Shown here: in pieces, positions 42,616 to 51,669 of the stretch
Numbering within the stretch: the first letter of the stretch is position 1
How the letters are laid out: each line of letters begins with the position of its first letter
Source of the DNA: Comamonas serinivorans
GTDB taxonomy: Bacteria > Pseudomonadota > Gammaproteobacteria > Burkholderiales > Burkholderiaceae_C
Direction: 5' to 3'
Assembly (NCBI RefSeq): GCF_002158865.1
Contig: NZ_CP021455.1
Span: forward strand, 1,240,001-1,304,000
DNA length: 64,000 nt
The notes under the pieces: model-generated
What the model was told of the DNA's origin: nothing
Databases searched by the model: none
What the model saw: the letters and a program-made list of their open reading frames with translations, nothing else
Made by a program: the position numbers and the translations under genes

Positions 42616-43725
42616 ATGACTGTTGCCCAAGCCCCGCTGTTCCCCGCCGTGTCCGACGCCGTGGCCGTGCCCACGGCCTGGCCGCCTGCGGCCCGCCTGG
42701 CCACTTCGGCCGATGCGCACACCTTCGAGGGCGTGCTGTGCGAGCAGTGGTGCGATTGGCAGGACCTGCAGGTCAAGACCTTGGCCCGCCCGCCGCTGCA
42801 GCCCGGCCAGGTGCGCCTGGCCATGCACCACGCGGGCATCGGCTTCGCGCTCAAGCTGTTCGTCTCGGGCAAGTACCAGCGCAAGCCGCCGCTGCCCTTC
42901 ACGCCGGCCACCGAAGGCTCGGGCGTGGTCATCGAAGTGGGCGAGGGCGTGACCGGCCTGCAGGTGGGCCAGCGTGTGGCGGCCGCGCTGGACTGGGGCG
43001 GCCTGGCGCAAGAGGCCGTGGTGACAGCCGAAACCGTGTACCCCGTGCCCGATGAGCTGCCGCTGGGCCTGGCGGCGGCCCTGCCGCTGACCTATGGCAC
43101 GACCTGGGCGGCGTTCGAGTGGCGCGCCAAGCTGCAGCCCGGCGAGGTGCTGCTGGTGCACGGCGCCAGCGGGGCGCTGGGCATGGCCGCGGTGCAGATC
43201 GGCCGCTTCATGGGTGCCACCGTCATCGCCACCGCGAGCACGCCCGAAAAGCGCGCCGCTGCGCTGGCCAACGGGGCCCACCACGTGCTGGGCAGCGAGG
43301 CCGAGGCCCTGTCCAGCGAGGTCAAGCGGCTGACCGGCGGACGCGGGGTGGACGTGGTGTTCGACCCCGTGGGCGGCGCCCTGTTCGATGCCTCGCTGCG
43401 CTGCACCGCGCCCGAGGGCCGCATGCTCAGCATCGGCTTCGCGAGCGGCACCATTCCCCAGGTGGCGACCAACCTGCTGCTGGTCAAAAACATCTCGGTC
43501 ATCGGTTTCAACTACGGCCTCTACATCGGCTGGGGGCTGAGCGACGAGCGCCGCCGCCATGCGGCCACCGTGCAGGCGCTGATGGCCAGGCTGTTTGCCG
43601 CCGTGGGCCAGGGCGCGGTGGCGCGGCCTTTGACCCAGCACGTGCCGTTCGCACAGTGGCGCGAGGGCGTGGCCACGACCATGACGCGTCAGGCCGTGGG
43701 CAAGGTCATCATCGACCTGGTGTGA
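42616..43725 (+). CDS. NADPH:quinone oxidoreductase family (zinc-independent MDR)
   Basis: 369 residues. An N-terminal GroES-like domain (PATEGSGVVIEVGEGVTGLQ) and a Rossmann domain with VLLVHGASGALGMAAVQIGR (AxGxxG pattern) define a quinone oxidoreductase-like medium-chain reductase; no structural zinc cysteines are present. The conserved DVVFDPVGG and YGLYIGWGL segments resemble the acyl- or quinone-reducing subgroup. The first 35 or so residues are an extension beyond the usual start. ATG 42616 is the first clear methionine after palindrome copy 10. Substrate unknown. Confidence 0.9.
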   Translation: MTVAQAPLFPAVSDAVAVPTAWPPAARLATSADAHTFEGVLCEQWCDWQDLQVKTLARPPLQPGQVRLAMHHAGIGFALKLFVSGKYQRKPPLPFTPATEGSGVVIEVGEGVTGLQVGQRVAAALDWGGLAQEAVVTAETVYPVPDELPLGLAAALPLTYGTTWAAFEWRAKLQPGEVLLVHGASGALGMAAVQIGRFMGATVIATASTPEKRAAALANGAHHVLGSEAEALSSEVKRLTGGRGVDVVFDPVGGALFDASLRCTAPEGRMLSIGFASGTIPQVATNLLLVKNISVIGFNYGLYIGWGLSDERRRHAATVQALMARLFAAVGQGAVARPLTQHVPFAQWREGVATTMTRQAVGKVIIDLV

Positions 43726-43855
43726 GCCGTGGGCGGGGCGCGATGGTGCGCGGAGCGCCAGCCGCCGCGCGGATGCCGGATGGCTGAGTGGACGCCGGCT
43801 GACTGATGCAGGCGCCCGGCGCGCCTCCGCAGGCGTGACCTGCCGCAGGCAGCCG

Positions 43856-43904
43856 GAGTACCGGATGCTGCCGATGCAGAGGAAACGAGATTTTGCGGAT
43901 ACTG
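43856..43904. repeat. 50-bp dispersed palindrome, copy 11 (49 bp)
   Basis: Begins GAGTACCGG and ends CGGATACTG with core CTGCCGATG. One base short. It lies between converging oxidoreductase and OsmC genes. Confidence 0.65.
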
Positions 43905-43969
43905 CTCAAGCAGTGACACAGCGCTTGGCCAGGGCGCAGCAGGTGCTGGTTGCCCAAGCCCGCTTCAGC

Positions 43970-44401
43970 TCACAACAGCTCGGCCTGCAGCGTGATCTCG
44001 GGCACGCTGGCCAGCGCCTTGGACAAGGGGCAGTTTTGCTTGGCGCCGTTGGCCAGGGCCTGAAACTGCTCGGCCGACAGCCCGGGCACCTTGGCCTTGA
44101 GCGTGAGCTGGATGCGGTCGATGACGAAGCCGTCGCCATCCTTGGCCAGGCGGACGTCGGCGTGGGTGTCCACGGTCTCGGTGTCGAAGCCAGCCGCCTT
44201 GGCCGCGAACGAAAAGGCCATGGTCAGGCAAGCCGCGTGCGCGGCGCCCAGCAGCTCCTCGGGGTTGGTGCCGAGCTTGTCGTCGCCAAAGCGCGTGGCA
44301 AAGCCATACGGCGCCTTGTCGAGCTGCCCGGTTTCGGTGCTGATCTCGCCGCGGCCGTCCTTGCCGGCGCCCGTCCAGTGCACAGAGGCGTGTTTGCCCA
44401 T
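43970..44401 (-). CDS. OsmC family peroxiredoxin
   Basis: 143 residues. The two catalytic cysteines are Cys58 in HAACLTMAFS and Cys124 in KQNCPLSKAL, as in OsmC, which reduces organic hydroperoxides with dihydrolipoyl donors in the cytoplasm. TNPEELLGAAHAAC is the family signature. An excellent AAGGAGATCCCC ribosome-binding site fixes the start at 44401. It stands alone; palindromes lie on both sides (43856 and 44658). Confidence 0.95.
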   Translation of the reverse strand: MGKHASVHWTGAGKDGRGEISTETGQLDKAPYGFATRFGDDKLGTNPEELLGAAHAACLTMAFSFAAKAAGFDTETVDTHADVRLAKDGDGFVIDRIQLTLKAKVPGLSAEQFQALANGAKQNCPLSKALASVPEITLQAELL

Positions 44402-44955
44402 GGGGATCTCCTTGAGGGTGGTGCAATCCGCCATGACACCACAACGGTGGGTGCGGGCGTGTAGGAGGGCATGCGCAATGGCCGGCCCGGCACGCCACCG
44501 GAACGCACCTGGCTCAGCGCGGCACCACGAGATCACGGGCACAGCACAGGCAGGGGGCGGGCACAGGACCGAGCACGTCTGCAGATGGTGGCCCTTCTGC
44601 GCTGTGGCATGACCGCGGGAGCGCAGACCGTGAGGCGGACTGCTTGTTGGCTGGCGGGAGTATGGGTGTATTGACGTTTGATGTTGAACGACAAAGGAAT
44701 CATACTCATGGCCAAGTCGCATGACCACCAGCGGTACGCTGATGCAGCAGCTCAACCGCTGCGCGATGGCGCTTGCACCGCTTTGAACCCGACACGTTGA
44801 ACTGTGCCCGTGGTTCGTGCCAGGGTGTTCTGGTGCCGAGCCGCATTCGCCAGGGCAACGATGAGCCCGACCCGCGGCATGCGGGCCTCGTCAGCCCGCG
44901 CCAGCGCCGGCCGCATGCTGGGCGGCGCGCAACCCGCAGACGATGGCGCGACGGC
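44402..44955. other. Intergenic region with palindrome copy 12
   Basis: 554 bp between folA and the OsmC gene. Apart from the palindrome at 44658-44707 I see no gene or clear promoter. Confidence 0.5.
44658..44707. repeat. 50-bp dispersed palindrome, copy 12
   Basis: Begins GAGTATGGGTG and ends AATCATACTC with core TTGACGTT and AACGACAA: the two arms differ from consensus at one mirrored position each and still pair. Confidence 0.85.
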
Positions 44956-45489
44956 TCAGGCGGGGCTGCGAACGTGCCGCACGAAGCGGTGGCGCAGGGC
45001 GGGCGGCTGGCTCTTGTGGCTGGTTTGCCAGTCGCCGGTCTCGGTGTGCACGGCGGGGGTGCGCCAGGCGCTGAGGTCCGGCGCGCGCGTGTCGCCGGCG
45101 ACGTTCAGGTCGATCTCGGTGACCTGCACCTCGTCGGCGAGCGGCAGGGCCAGCGTGTACAGCTCGCCACCGCCGATGACCCAGACCTGGGGCGTGTCGG
45201 CGCACTGCTGCAGCGCCTGCTCCAGCGAATGGGCGACTTCGGCGCCGGGCGCCTGCCAGTCCGGCTGGCGGGTGATGACCACGTTGCGCCGGCCCGGCAG
45301 CGGGCGAAAGCGCTCGGGCAGCGAGTCCCAGGTCTTGCGGCCCATCAACACGGGGTGGTTCAGCGTGGTGCGCTTGAAGTGCGCCAAGTCTTCGGCCAGG
45401 TGCCAGGGCATCTGGCCTGCCATGCCGATGACGCGGTCGTGCGCCTGGGCGTAGATGAGGCCGATGCGGGGAAGGGAGGGGGATGGCAT
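44956..45489 (-). CDS. folA: Dihydrofolate reductase
   Basis: 177 residues. IGLIYAQAHDRVIG, GQMPWHLAEDLAHFKRTT (with catalytic Asp), VLMGRKTWDSLPERFRPLPG and VWVIGGGELYTLAL are the conserved NADPH- and folate-binding segments. It reduces dihydrofolate to tetrahydrofolate, needed because thymidylate synthase (encoded 3.2 kb away on the same strand) oxidises methylenetetrahydrofolate. The start MPSPSLPRIGL at 45489 is chosen because the domain begins there; a longer frame upstream has no recognisable sequence. The C-terminus is about 15 residues longer than E. coli FolA. Confidence 0.95.
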   Translation of the reverse strand: MPSPSLPRIGLIYAQAHDRVIGMAGQMPWHLAEDLAHFKRTTLNHPVLMGRKTWDSLPERFRPLPGRRNVVITRQPDWQAPGAEVAHSLEQALQQCADTPQVWVIGGGELYTLALPLADEVQVTEIDLNVAGDTRAPDLSAWRTPAVHTETGDWQTSHKSQPPALRHRFVRHVRSPA

Positions 45490-45663
45490 GCGCAATGGCC
45501 GTGGGCGCTCCGGAGAGCCGCGCACAGCGCGTTCAAAACCTCGATTTTCGGACAAGTTGCTGGCCCGCGCGCCCGTCAGGACGCTGGGAGGGGATGAAGC
45601 CACTCACCCGGTGGCTGTCGGCAGCGGTGGCTGGCACGCCGTGCCGGCCACCGCGAGGGACGG

Positions 45664-46362
45664 TCACTCGCCCTGTAGCCACAGCTCCAGCACGGCGTTG
45701 GCGTCCGTGTTGATCAGCCGCAGTTGGGCGGGGGCGTAGTCGGCATCGATCAGCGCCACCCCGGTGAATTGGCTCGGCAGGCCGCTGCAGCCCTGGGTGC
45801 GAATCTCAGCCTCGAAGGCCTGAGGCAGGGTGCTGGCGCTGAGCCGGCCGCTGAGCTGGCAATCACCGCCCGTGGCCGACAGGGTGCCCGAAGCATCGAG
45901 ACGCAGCACGGCCTCGTCCTGATTGGCCAGCAGGGTGCGGTAGACCCCGGCAAGCTGGCTCAGCGAGGTGGCTTCGGGCGTCCAGGCCGTTTGGTTGGCG
46001 AACGTGATCGGCGCGGTGGGCGAGTGGCCGGCAGCCAGCCAGCCCGCGGTGTTGCCGGCTGAGTGGCGATACACCGCCTGGGCTTTGTCATCTTCGCCAA
46101 CGAGGACCACGAGGCCCTGGCCGTCGCTGGCTTGCAGGTAGGTGCCGACCTGCACGCGCTCGCCACGATCCACGGCCACGCGGTATGCGCCAGCACCGGC
46201 CGTGGGCGTGATGGTCACGGTGGGCCGAGGAGACGGGGGTGGTGCGGTGTCGTCGTCACCGCCTCCGCCACACGCGGTCAGGGCCAGCGCCAGGCTGGTG
46301 GCCACAGGCAGCCAGGTCCTGCGGGCAACCCGAAGAGCGGGGTTCATGGTGCGCGCTTTCAT
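45664..46362 (-). CDS. Hypothetical lipoprotein coupled to the secreted SurE gene
   Basis: 232 residues. A signal peptide ends in the lipobox LTAC followed by GGGGDDDTAPPP, so the protein should be lipid-anchored; an Asp at mature position +6 rather than +2 suggests sorting to the outer membrane. The rest is rich in beta strands (VQVGTYLQASDGQGLVVLVG) with a conserved Cys pair (GDCQLSG and TQGCSGL), and matches no family I know. Its ATG overlaps the TGA of the SurE-like gene (ATGA), so the two are translationally coupled and may work together at the envelope. Confidence 0.8.
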   Translation of the reverse strand: MKARTMNPALRVARRTWLPVATSLALALTACGGGGDDDTAPPPSPRPTVTITPTAGAGAYRVAVDRGERVQVGTYLQASDGQGLVVLVGEDDKAQAVYRHSAGNTAGWLAAGHSPTAPITFANQTAWTPEATSLSQLAGVYRTLLANQDEAVLRLDASGTLSATGGDCQLSGRLSASTLPQAFEAEIRTQGCSGLPSQFTGVALIDADYAPAQLRLINTDANAVLELWLQGE

Positions 46363-47330
46363 TGGCCGTTGACCGATTTGAGGCGAAGGCGCAGCCATTC
46401 CTGGGCAACGGGCCGCGATTCGTAGCCGAATTGCATCGCGGTGACGGCCACCTTGTTGCTGACGACGACGGATTCGTCCTCGCGCTGTGCGGCGGTGGGG
46501 GTTTGGGTGTTGACGTTGGCACTCATGCTGAAGGTGCCGTTGTTGTTGCGGATGGTCAGCGCGTAGCCGTTGTAGGTGCCCACGCGTGAAAACGCAAAAG
46601 GCGTGCTGGCGGTGACGGCCTTGGGAAAATTCACGTTCAGGGCGATGCCTGCGGGCAGCAGGGCGCCCTGGCCTTGTTGGGCGATGAGCTTGTTCAGCAG
46701 CTGCACGCTGAGGTTGGCCACCACTTTGGAGTTGGCATTGGCCAGCCCGGCGTCGTCGACCGTGTTGCTGTCTGCGCTCAGGGCAATCGAGGGGACGCCG
46801 CGGCTCAGGGCAATTTGAGCGTTGCTGACGGTGCCGGACGCGATGATGACGCTGCCGATGTTCTGGCCCTCGTTGGGGCCCGAGATCACCAGATCGGGAA
46901 GCTTCCCCCAGCGCGACTGGCCCACGATGTCCAGGCCATACAGCGTGGCCATCACGGGGGTGCCGTGGGTGTAGTACCAGTCGCCGTTGGTGTAGCCGTC
47001 CTTGGTGAAGGCGCCTGCGGCGGGTGCGCCAATCGGTGCAGCCCCGTTGTGGCAACCGTTTTCCTTGGTGATCTGGGAGTCGTTGTCGGCTTGGATGACG
47101 GTGCTGCTGTACATCACGATGCCGGCACCGCGTCCGCTTTGGGGGCTGCAGGGGACGGAGACCAGCACGTCGTGGCCGGCGGCTTTCAGGCTGTCGTAGA
47201 GCGCCTTGACGTTGCTGGTCAGGCCATCATCGTTGGAGAGCAGGATGTTGAGGGCGGAAGCGGGCGTCGTCGTCAGCGCCAACGCAGCGGTCAGCGCGAG
47301 GCCTCGCAGAAGGGGTGTTGTCATCGTCAT
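46359..47330 (-). CDS. SurE family nucleotidase with signal peptide
   Basis: 323 residues. An N-terminal signal peptide (LRGLALTAALALTTTPASA) precedes the SurE core: LSNDDGLTSNVKALYDSL supplies the metal-binding D-D pair, and LVISGPNEGQNIGSVI the Asn-rich active site. SurE proteins remove phosphate from nucleotides and short polyphosphate; the housekeeping enzyme is cytoplasmic, so an exported form is a separate type, probably scavenging phosphate or nucleosides outside the inner membrane. Insertions around GCHNGAAPIGAPAAGAFTKD distinguish it from the E. coli protein. It is upstream of, and overlaps, the lipoprotein gene. Confidence 0.9.
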   Translation of the reverse strand: MTMTTPLLRGLALTAALALTTTPASALNILLSNDDGLTSNVKALYDSLKAAGHDVLVSVPCSPQSGRGAGIVMYSSTVIQADNDSQITKENGCHNGAAPIGAPAAGAFTKDGYTNGDWYYTHGTPVMATLYGLDIVGQSRWGKLPDLVISGPNEGQNIGSVIIASGTVSNAQIALSRGVPSIALSADSNTVDDAGLANANSKVVANLSVQLLNKLIAQQGQGALLPAGIALNVNFPKAVTASTPFAFSRVGTYNGYALTIRNNNGTFSMSANVNTQTPTAAQREDESVVVSNKVAVTAMQFGYESRPVAQEWLRLRLKSVNGQ

Positions 47331-47561
47331 GTCCAGTCAAATCAGACTGGGACGAAGCGTATGACGTGATCGTGACGGCGGCGTGACCGATGGCGGTGTG
47401 GATGGCCGCGCATGCCCGGTGCATCGTCACCAACGCCGTCCCCGGCCCGGCGCACGTTGGGTGAGCTGGCTCGATGTGCGCCTGGCTCGATGCCCCGGGG
47501 GACCCGGCCGCCAGGTCCAGGAACCCGGCTGCGCAAGAGCCCGGTCGGGAGCCGGCGAGGC

Positions 47562-48554
47562 TCAGTCGACCTTGGCGCCCGACGCCTTGACCACGGGTGC
47601 CCAGTTGTTCACCTCGCTGCGGATGAACTGGCTGAACTGGGCCGGTGTGGTGGGCTCGGCCACGGCGCCCAGCTTGGCGTACGAAGCCTTGACCTCGGGC
47701 TTGTCGAAGGCGGCGTTCATGGCCTTGTTGACCTTGTCGATCACCTCTTTGGGCGTGCCTTTGGGGGCCACCATGCCGAACCACGAGGTGACGTCAAACG
47801 GCGCCACGCCGCTTTCCTCCATGGTGGGCAGGTCGGGCGCGGTGGGCGAGCGCTTTTTGGTGGTGACGGCCAGCGCACGCAGTTTGCCGGCCTGTACTTG
47901 CGGCCACGCGGCGGGCATGTTGTCGAAGCTGAACTGCACCTGGCCGCCCATGAGGTCGGCCAGGGCCGGTGCGCTGCCCTTGTAGGGCACGTGCTGGGTC
48001 GTCAAGCCCGTGCGCACCTTGAACAGCTCGCCGGCCATGTGGATGGAGGTGCCGCTGCCCGAGGAGGCGTATGAGACCTTGTCGCTGTTGGCCTTGGCCC
48101 AGGCGATCAGCTCCTTGACGTTCTTGGCCGGCACGCTGGGGTGCACGACCAGCACGTTGGGCACCTTGGCGCCCAGCGCGATGGCGTCGAAATCGCGGTT
48201 CAGGTCGAACTTGATGTTGGGGTAGAGCGTCTGGTTGATGGTGCTGGTGACGGCCACGAACAGCAGCGTGTAGCCGTCGGCGGGCGCCTGGGCCACGTAC
48301 TCGGTGGCGATGTTGCTGCCGCCGCCGGGCTTGTTCTCGACGATGAAGGACTGACCCAGGGCTTCGGTCAGCTCGCGGGCCATGATGCGCGCCACCACGT
48401 CGGTGCTGCCGCCGGCCGAGAAGCCGACGACGATGCGCACGGGTTTGGTGGGGTAGCTGCCTTGGGCGCTGGCGCCCAGCGCGCAGGCGGCCAAGCAGGC
48501 GGCCGTACCCTGGGCCAGTCGGCGGCGGGTCAGCAGCGGGAAGGTCATGGTCAT
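47562..48554 (-). CDS. Bug/TctC family periplasmic substrate-binding protein
   Basis: 330 residues. A signal peptide with a twin-Arg-like start (MTMTFPLLTRRRLAQGTAAC) and cleavage after ALGASAQ is followed by YPTKPVRIVVGFSAGGSTDV and IVENKPGGGSNIATEYVAQ, standard Bug motifs, and the C-terminal WFGMVAPKGTPKEVIDKVN. Orphan receptor without TctAB. The start at 48554 is followed by a second possible ATG at 48548. It sits between surE and thyA on the same strand but gaps of 174 and 231 bp make an operon uncertain. Confidence 0.93.
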   Translation of the reverse strand: MTMTFPLLTRRRLAQGTAACLAACALGASAQGSYPTKPVRIVVGFSAGGSTDVVARIMARELTEALGQSFIVENKPGGGSNIATEYVAQAPADGYTLLFVAVTSTINQTLYPNIKFDLNRDFDAIALGAKVPNVLVVHPSVPAKNVKELIAWAKANSDKVSYASSGSGTSIHMAGELFKVRTGLTTQHVPYKGSAPALADLMGGQVQFSFDNMPAAWPQVQAGKLRALAVTTKKRSPTAPDLPTMEESGVAPFDVTSWFGMVAPKGTPKEVIDKVNKAMNAAFDKPEVKASYAKLGAVAEPTTPAQFSQFIRSEVNNWAPVVKASGAKVD

Positions 48555-48728
48555 GCGGATCTCCAGGAAGTGGACGGTGGCAGCCATCCTCCTGGCGGGT
48601 CGACCGACCCGCAATGGGGCTTGTCCCAGCACGCGCGCATCGCCTGGATGGCGCGTCGCCTGTCGCACCACCTCGTGCTCGAGCTGGGCAACGCGGGCAT
48701 CACGCGCGGCGTGCCGCAGGCCGGATCG

Positions 48729-49703
48729 TCAGACCGCCATGGGCGCGGTCAGCGGGGCATGGTGCTGGTAGCCGACGAGCGAGAAGTCGCCGGGCTCGAC
48801 CTGCTCCAGCCACTCGGGCTCGTAGCGGCCGGTCTGCGCACGATCGGGGATGCGGTCGGACAGCAGCAGCTGCGGCAGCGGGTGGGGCTCGCGCGTGAGC
48901 TGCTCCTGCAGCATGGGCACGTGGTTTTCGTAGATGTGGGCGTCACCGATGAAGTAGGTGAACCACTTGGGCGTGTAGCCCGTCAGCCGGCCGACCAGGT
49001 GCAGCAGGGCGGCACCCTCGGCCAGGTTGAAGGGCGTGCCCAGGCCCAGGTCGTTGCTGCGGATGTAGAGCGACAGCGAGATTTCGCGCCGCGCCACGCT
49101 GGGGTGGAACTGGTAGAGCAGGTGGCAGGGGGGCAGCGCCATCTCCTCGATCTGCGCCCAGTTCCAGCCGTGGAAGAGGATGCGGCGGTCGGTGGGGTTG
49201 GACTCGATGGTGTCCAGGCACTGGCGCAGCTGGTCGACGGCCTTGTACAGCAGCACGGCCGGGCCCAGGTTGCAATCGATGAACTCGGTCACCTGGCGGT
49301 AGCCGCGGCCCTGCGCATCGGCGATCTGCGCCGTGTTCTCGGCCGGCAGCACCTTGTAGGCGGGCCAGTGGCGCCACTGGGCGCCGTAGACAGGGCCGAG
49401 GTCGTCGGGCCCCTCGCGGTAGGGGTTGGCCAGCCAGGCGGCGTTGTCGTTCGCGTTCTGGTCCCACACCTTGCAGCCCAGCTCGCGGAACTCGGCCGCG
49501 CTGCGGCTGCCGCGCAGAAAGCCGACCAGCTCGCCCACAGCCGTCTTGAAGGCCAGCTTCTTGGTGGTGACGGCGGGGAAGCCCTGCTGCAGGTCAAAGC
49601 GCAGCATGGCGCCCGGCAGGCTGATGGTGCGCGTGCCGGTGCGGTTGTCCTGCCAGCTGCCTTCGGTCAGGACGGATTGAACGAGGTCGAGGTAGGACTT
49701 CAT
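48729..49703 (-). CDS. thyA: Thymidylate synthase
   Basis: 324 residues. It methylates dUMP to dTMP using methylenetetrahydrofolate. Conserved elements: NRTGTRTISLPGAMLRFDL, GDLGPVYGAQWRHW-type segment, catalytic Cys in LPPCHLLYQFH, RSNDLGLGTPFNLA and GDAHIYENHV. It is about 60 residues longer than E. coli ThyA, mainly because of an insertion between the YGAQWRHW segment and EFIDCNLGPAVLLYKAVDQL; such long forms occur in several bacteria. The start MKSYLDLVQSVL (49703) opens directly on the family N-terminus. Works with folA nearby. Confidence 0.97.
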   Translation of the reverse strand: MKSYLDLVQSVLTEGSWQDNRTGTRTISLPGAMLRFDLQQGFPAVTTKKLAFKTAVGELVGFLRGSRSAAEFRELGCKVWDQNANDNAAWLANPYREGPDDLGPVYGAQWRHWPAYKVLPAENTAQIADAQGRGYRQVTEFIDCNLGPAVLLYKAVDQLRQCLDTIESNPTDRRILFHGWNWAQIEEMALPPCHLLYQFHPSVARREISLSLYIRSNDLGLGTPFNLAEGAALLHLVGRLTGYTPKWFTYFIGDAHIYENHVPMLQEQLTREPHPLPQLLLSDRIPDRAQTGRYEPEWLEQVEPGDFSLVGYQHHAPLTAPMAV

Positions 49704-49910
49704 GCGCGTGAGCGGTGGCGCCAGACGCGGCCACCGAGAAAGGGGGACGGAAAAGCGCCCGATTGTGCCCGCGTTGCCTGCGGCGGGCTGCGGGGCCGCC
49801 ACATGCCCATGCGGGTGTCGTGCGCCACCGGCCGGGCCGTGCGGCGGGGTCATCCTCCATCCGCGCGCGGCGGCAAGGCTGGTGCAATGCGGTGTTGGCT
49901 GTGTGATGAG

Positions 49911-49960
49911 GAGTATGAGGCTGTTACCGTTCGCCAATAAACGGCAATTGATTCATACTC
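49911..49960. repeat. 50-bp dispersed palindrome, copy 13
   Basis: Begins GAGTATGAGG and ends ATTCATACTC with core TTACCGTT and AACGGCAA. Ten nt after the stop codon of the Bug gene on the minus strand. Confidence 0.9.
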
Positions 49961-49970
49961 CTTCATGCCA

Positions 49971-50975
49971 TCAATCCATCTGGATGTTGGCAGCCTTGAC
50001 GACCTGGGCCCACTTGGTCATTTCGCTGCGCAGGAAGGTGGCCATCTGCTGCGACGTGCCGGGCTTGGCCTCGGCGCCGGCTTCGAACAGGCGCTGCTTG
50101 ATGGCGGGCTGGTTCAGGGCCTTGTTCACGTCGGCGTTGATCTTCTTGACGATGTCGGGCGGTGTGCCCTTGGGGGCGAACAGGGCCGCCCACGAATAGG
50201 CCTCGTAGCCGGCCACGCCCTGTTCGGCCACCGTGGGCACGCCGGGAAACAGCGCCGAGCGCGTGAGGCTGGCCACGCCCAGCGCCCGCACGCGGTTGCC
50301 CTTGAGCTGCGGGATGGCGGTGGGCGCATCGCTGAACATCAGCTGCACCTGGCCGCCGAGCACGTCGTTCATGGCCGGCGCGCTGCCCTTGTAGGGGATG
50401 TGGCGCAGCTTGGTGCCCGCGTGCATGTTGAACAGCTCGCCCGCGAGGTGCGTGCCGCCGCCGTTGCCCGAGGAGCCGAAAGTCAGCGTGCCGGGCGACT
50501 TCTTGTCCAGGGCGATCAACTCGGCGATGTTCTTGGCCGGCACCGAGGGGTGGGCCACCAGCACCACGGGGAAGCTGGCCGCGAAGCTGACGGCCACGAA
50601 GTCGTTCTCGATGTCGTAGGGCAGCTTGGAGCGCAGGCTGGGCATCACCGCATGGTGAATCGCCGCCACGAACAGGTTGTAGCCATCGGCCGGCTGCTTG
50701 GCGGCCATTTCGGCGCCGACCACGCCACCGGCGCCGGCGCGGTTGTCGATCACCGTGGGTTGCTTCCACATCTCGCCCAGCGGCACCGCCATGCCACGGC
50801 CCGTGGTGTCGACCGGGCCGCCCGGCGGGAACGGCACGATGAAGCGCACGGCGCGGTTCGGAAAGTCGCCAGATTGCGCGTGGGCAGGGGTCAGCAAGCC
50901 GGGCAGCAGGCTGGGGGCCAGGCCAGCGCCCAGCAGAGCGGTGGATCGAAGCGTTTGACGGCGCGTGAGGGACAT
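49971..50975 (-). CDS. Bug/TctC family periplasmic substrate-binding protein
   Basis: 334 residues. A twin-Arg-like signal (MSLTRRQTLRSTALLGAGLA) ending AHAQ suggests export in folded or semi-folded form. Mature protein: FPNRAVRFIVPFPPGGPVDT, DNRAGAGGVVGAEMAAKQPA and the C-terminal WAALFAPKGTPPDIVKKINA, all Bug motifs. Orphan receptor. The ATG at 50975 opens directly on the signal peptide; a longer frame adds sequence without family resemblance. Palindrome copy 13 lies just beyond the stop. Confidence 0.93.
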   Translation of the reverse strand: MSLTRRQTLRSTALLGAGLAPSLLPGLLTPAHAQSGDFPNRAVRFIVPFPPGGPVDTTGRGMAVPLGEMWKQPTVIDNRAGAGGVVGAEMAAKQPADGYNLFVAAIHHAVMPSLRSKLPYDIENDFVAVSFAASFPVVLVAHPSVPAKNIAELIALDKKSPGTLTFGSSGNGGGTHLAGELFNMHAGTKLRHIPYKGSAPAMNDVLGGQVQLMFSDAPTAIPQLKGNRVRALGVASLTRSALFPGVPTVAEQGVAGYEAYSWAALFAPKGTPPDIVKKINADVNKALNQPAIKQRLFEAGAEAKPGTSQQMATFLRSEMTKWAQVVKAANIQMD

Positions 50976-51627
50976 GCAGGAATCCGGTTGGGTGAACTCC
51001 GGACATTGTTGTCTCGCCAACAGGGGTCTGCAATGTGGCAAGTCACATCGTGCGCCCGCAAGCGACTGCGGCGGGCGGGCAGACGCGGTTGGTGCCAAGG
51101 GTCGAGTGCACATGCACCACGCGAAGGAGCAGGGCCTGATGGGAGGCGAATCCGGGGTCGCTCCACCGGCGTGTTGTTCTGCAGTGCAGCCTGTGGTGCA
51201 GGCTGTCACGCGACAGGCGTTGCTGGTGCGGATCATGGAGGCCGATGCTTGCGGCGGCGGCGGTCGTCGGGGCGAGAGATCGCCGCCCGGAATGGCGGGC
51301 ACCTACCCTGAACGGCATCGGAAGCCAAATCGAGCGGCACTGACCCGTCAGATGCTGAGCGGTCGTGCCTCGTCAGGGCGATGAGGAGTCGGACGCCGGT
51401 GCTCGGAGGAACAGAGGGGATGCGGGAGCGGCGTCCTGCGGGTGTGTGGGGCAGCAGAAAACGCAGCGAGAGGGCGCCACCCTCGTGCATTTCATTGAAT
51501 CGAGTTTCGTTTCACATTGCGGAATGTAGACAGGGTGTCTGCGACATTGAGTTTTCATTGATCAAATTTTCCTTCCGCATTGCAAAATATTGAATTCAAG
51601 TTGTTGTTTTGAAAGATGGAAAAAAAT
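50976..51627. other. Long intergenic region upstream of aceA
   Basis: The first 500 bp are ordinary GC-rich non-coding sequence. From about 51480 the composition becomes AT-rich and leads into the aceA operators. No gene recognised; a few in-frame ATGs upstream of aceA are judged spurious. Confidence 0.5.
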
Positions 51628-51669
51628 TCTTATATAAGACATAAGAGTGGTTTTATGTCTTATATAAGA
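51628..51669. promoter_or_regulatory. Double TCTTATATAAGA operator upstream of aceA
   Basis: TCTTATATAAGACATAA (51628-51644) and its exact reverse complement (51653-51669) form a perfect 17-bp inverted repeat around 8 nt. Each arm contains the self-complementary 12-mer TCTTATATAAGA, 30 bp apart, about three helical turns. It lies 166 bp before the aceA start in an AT-rich island, as expected for cooperative regulator binding. The regulator is unknown. Confidence 0.75.

Noticed and set aside
47340..47400. GTATGACGTGATCG region as a further palindrome copy
   Set aside because: Left end only; no AACGGCAA or CATACT at the required spacing.
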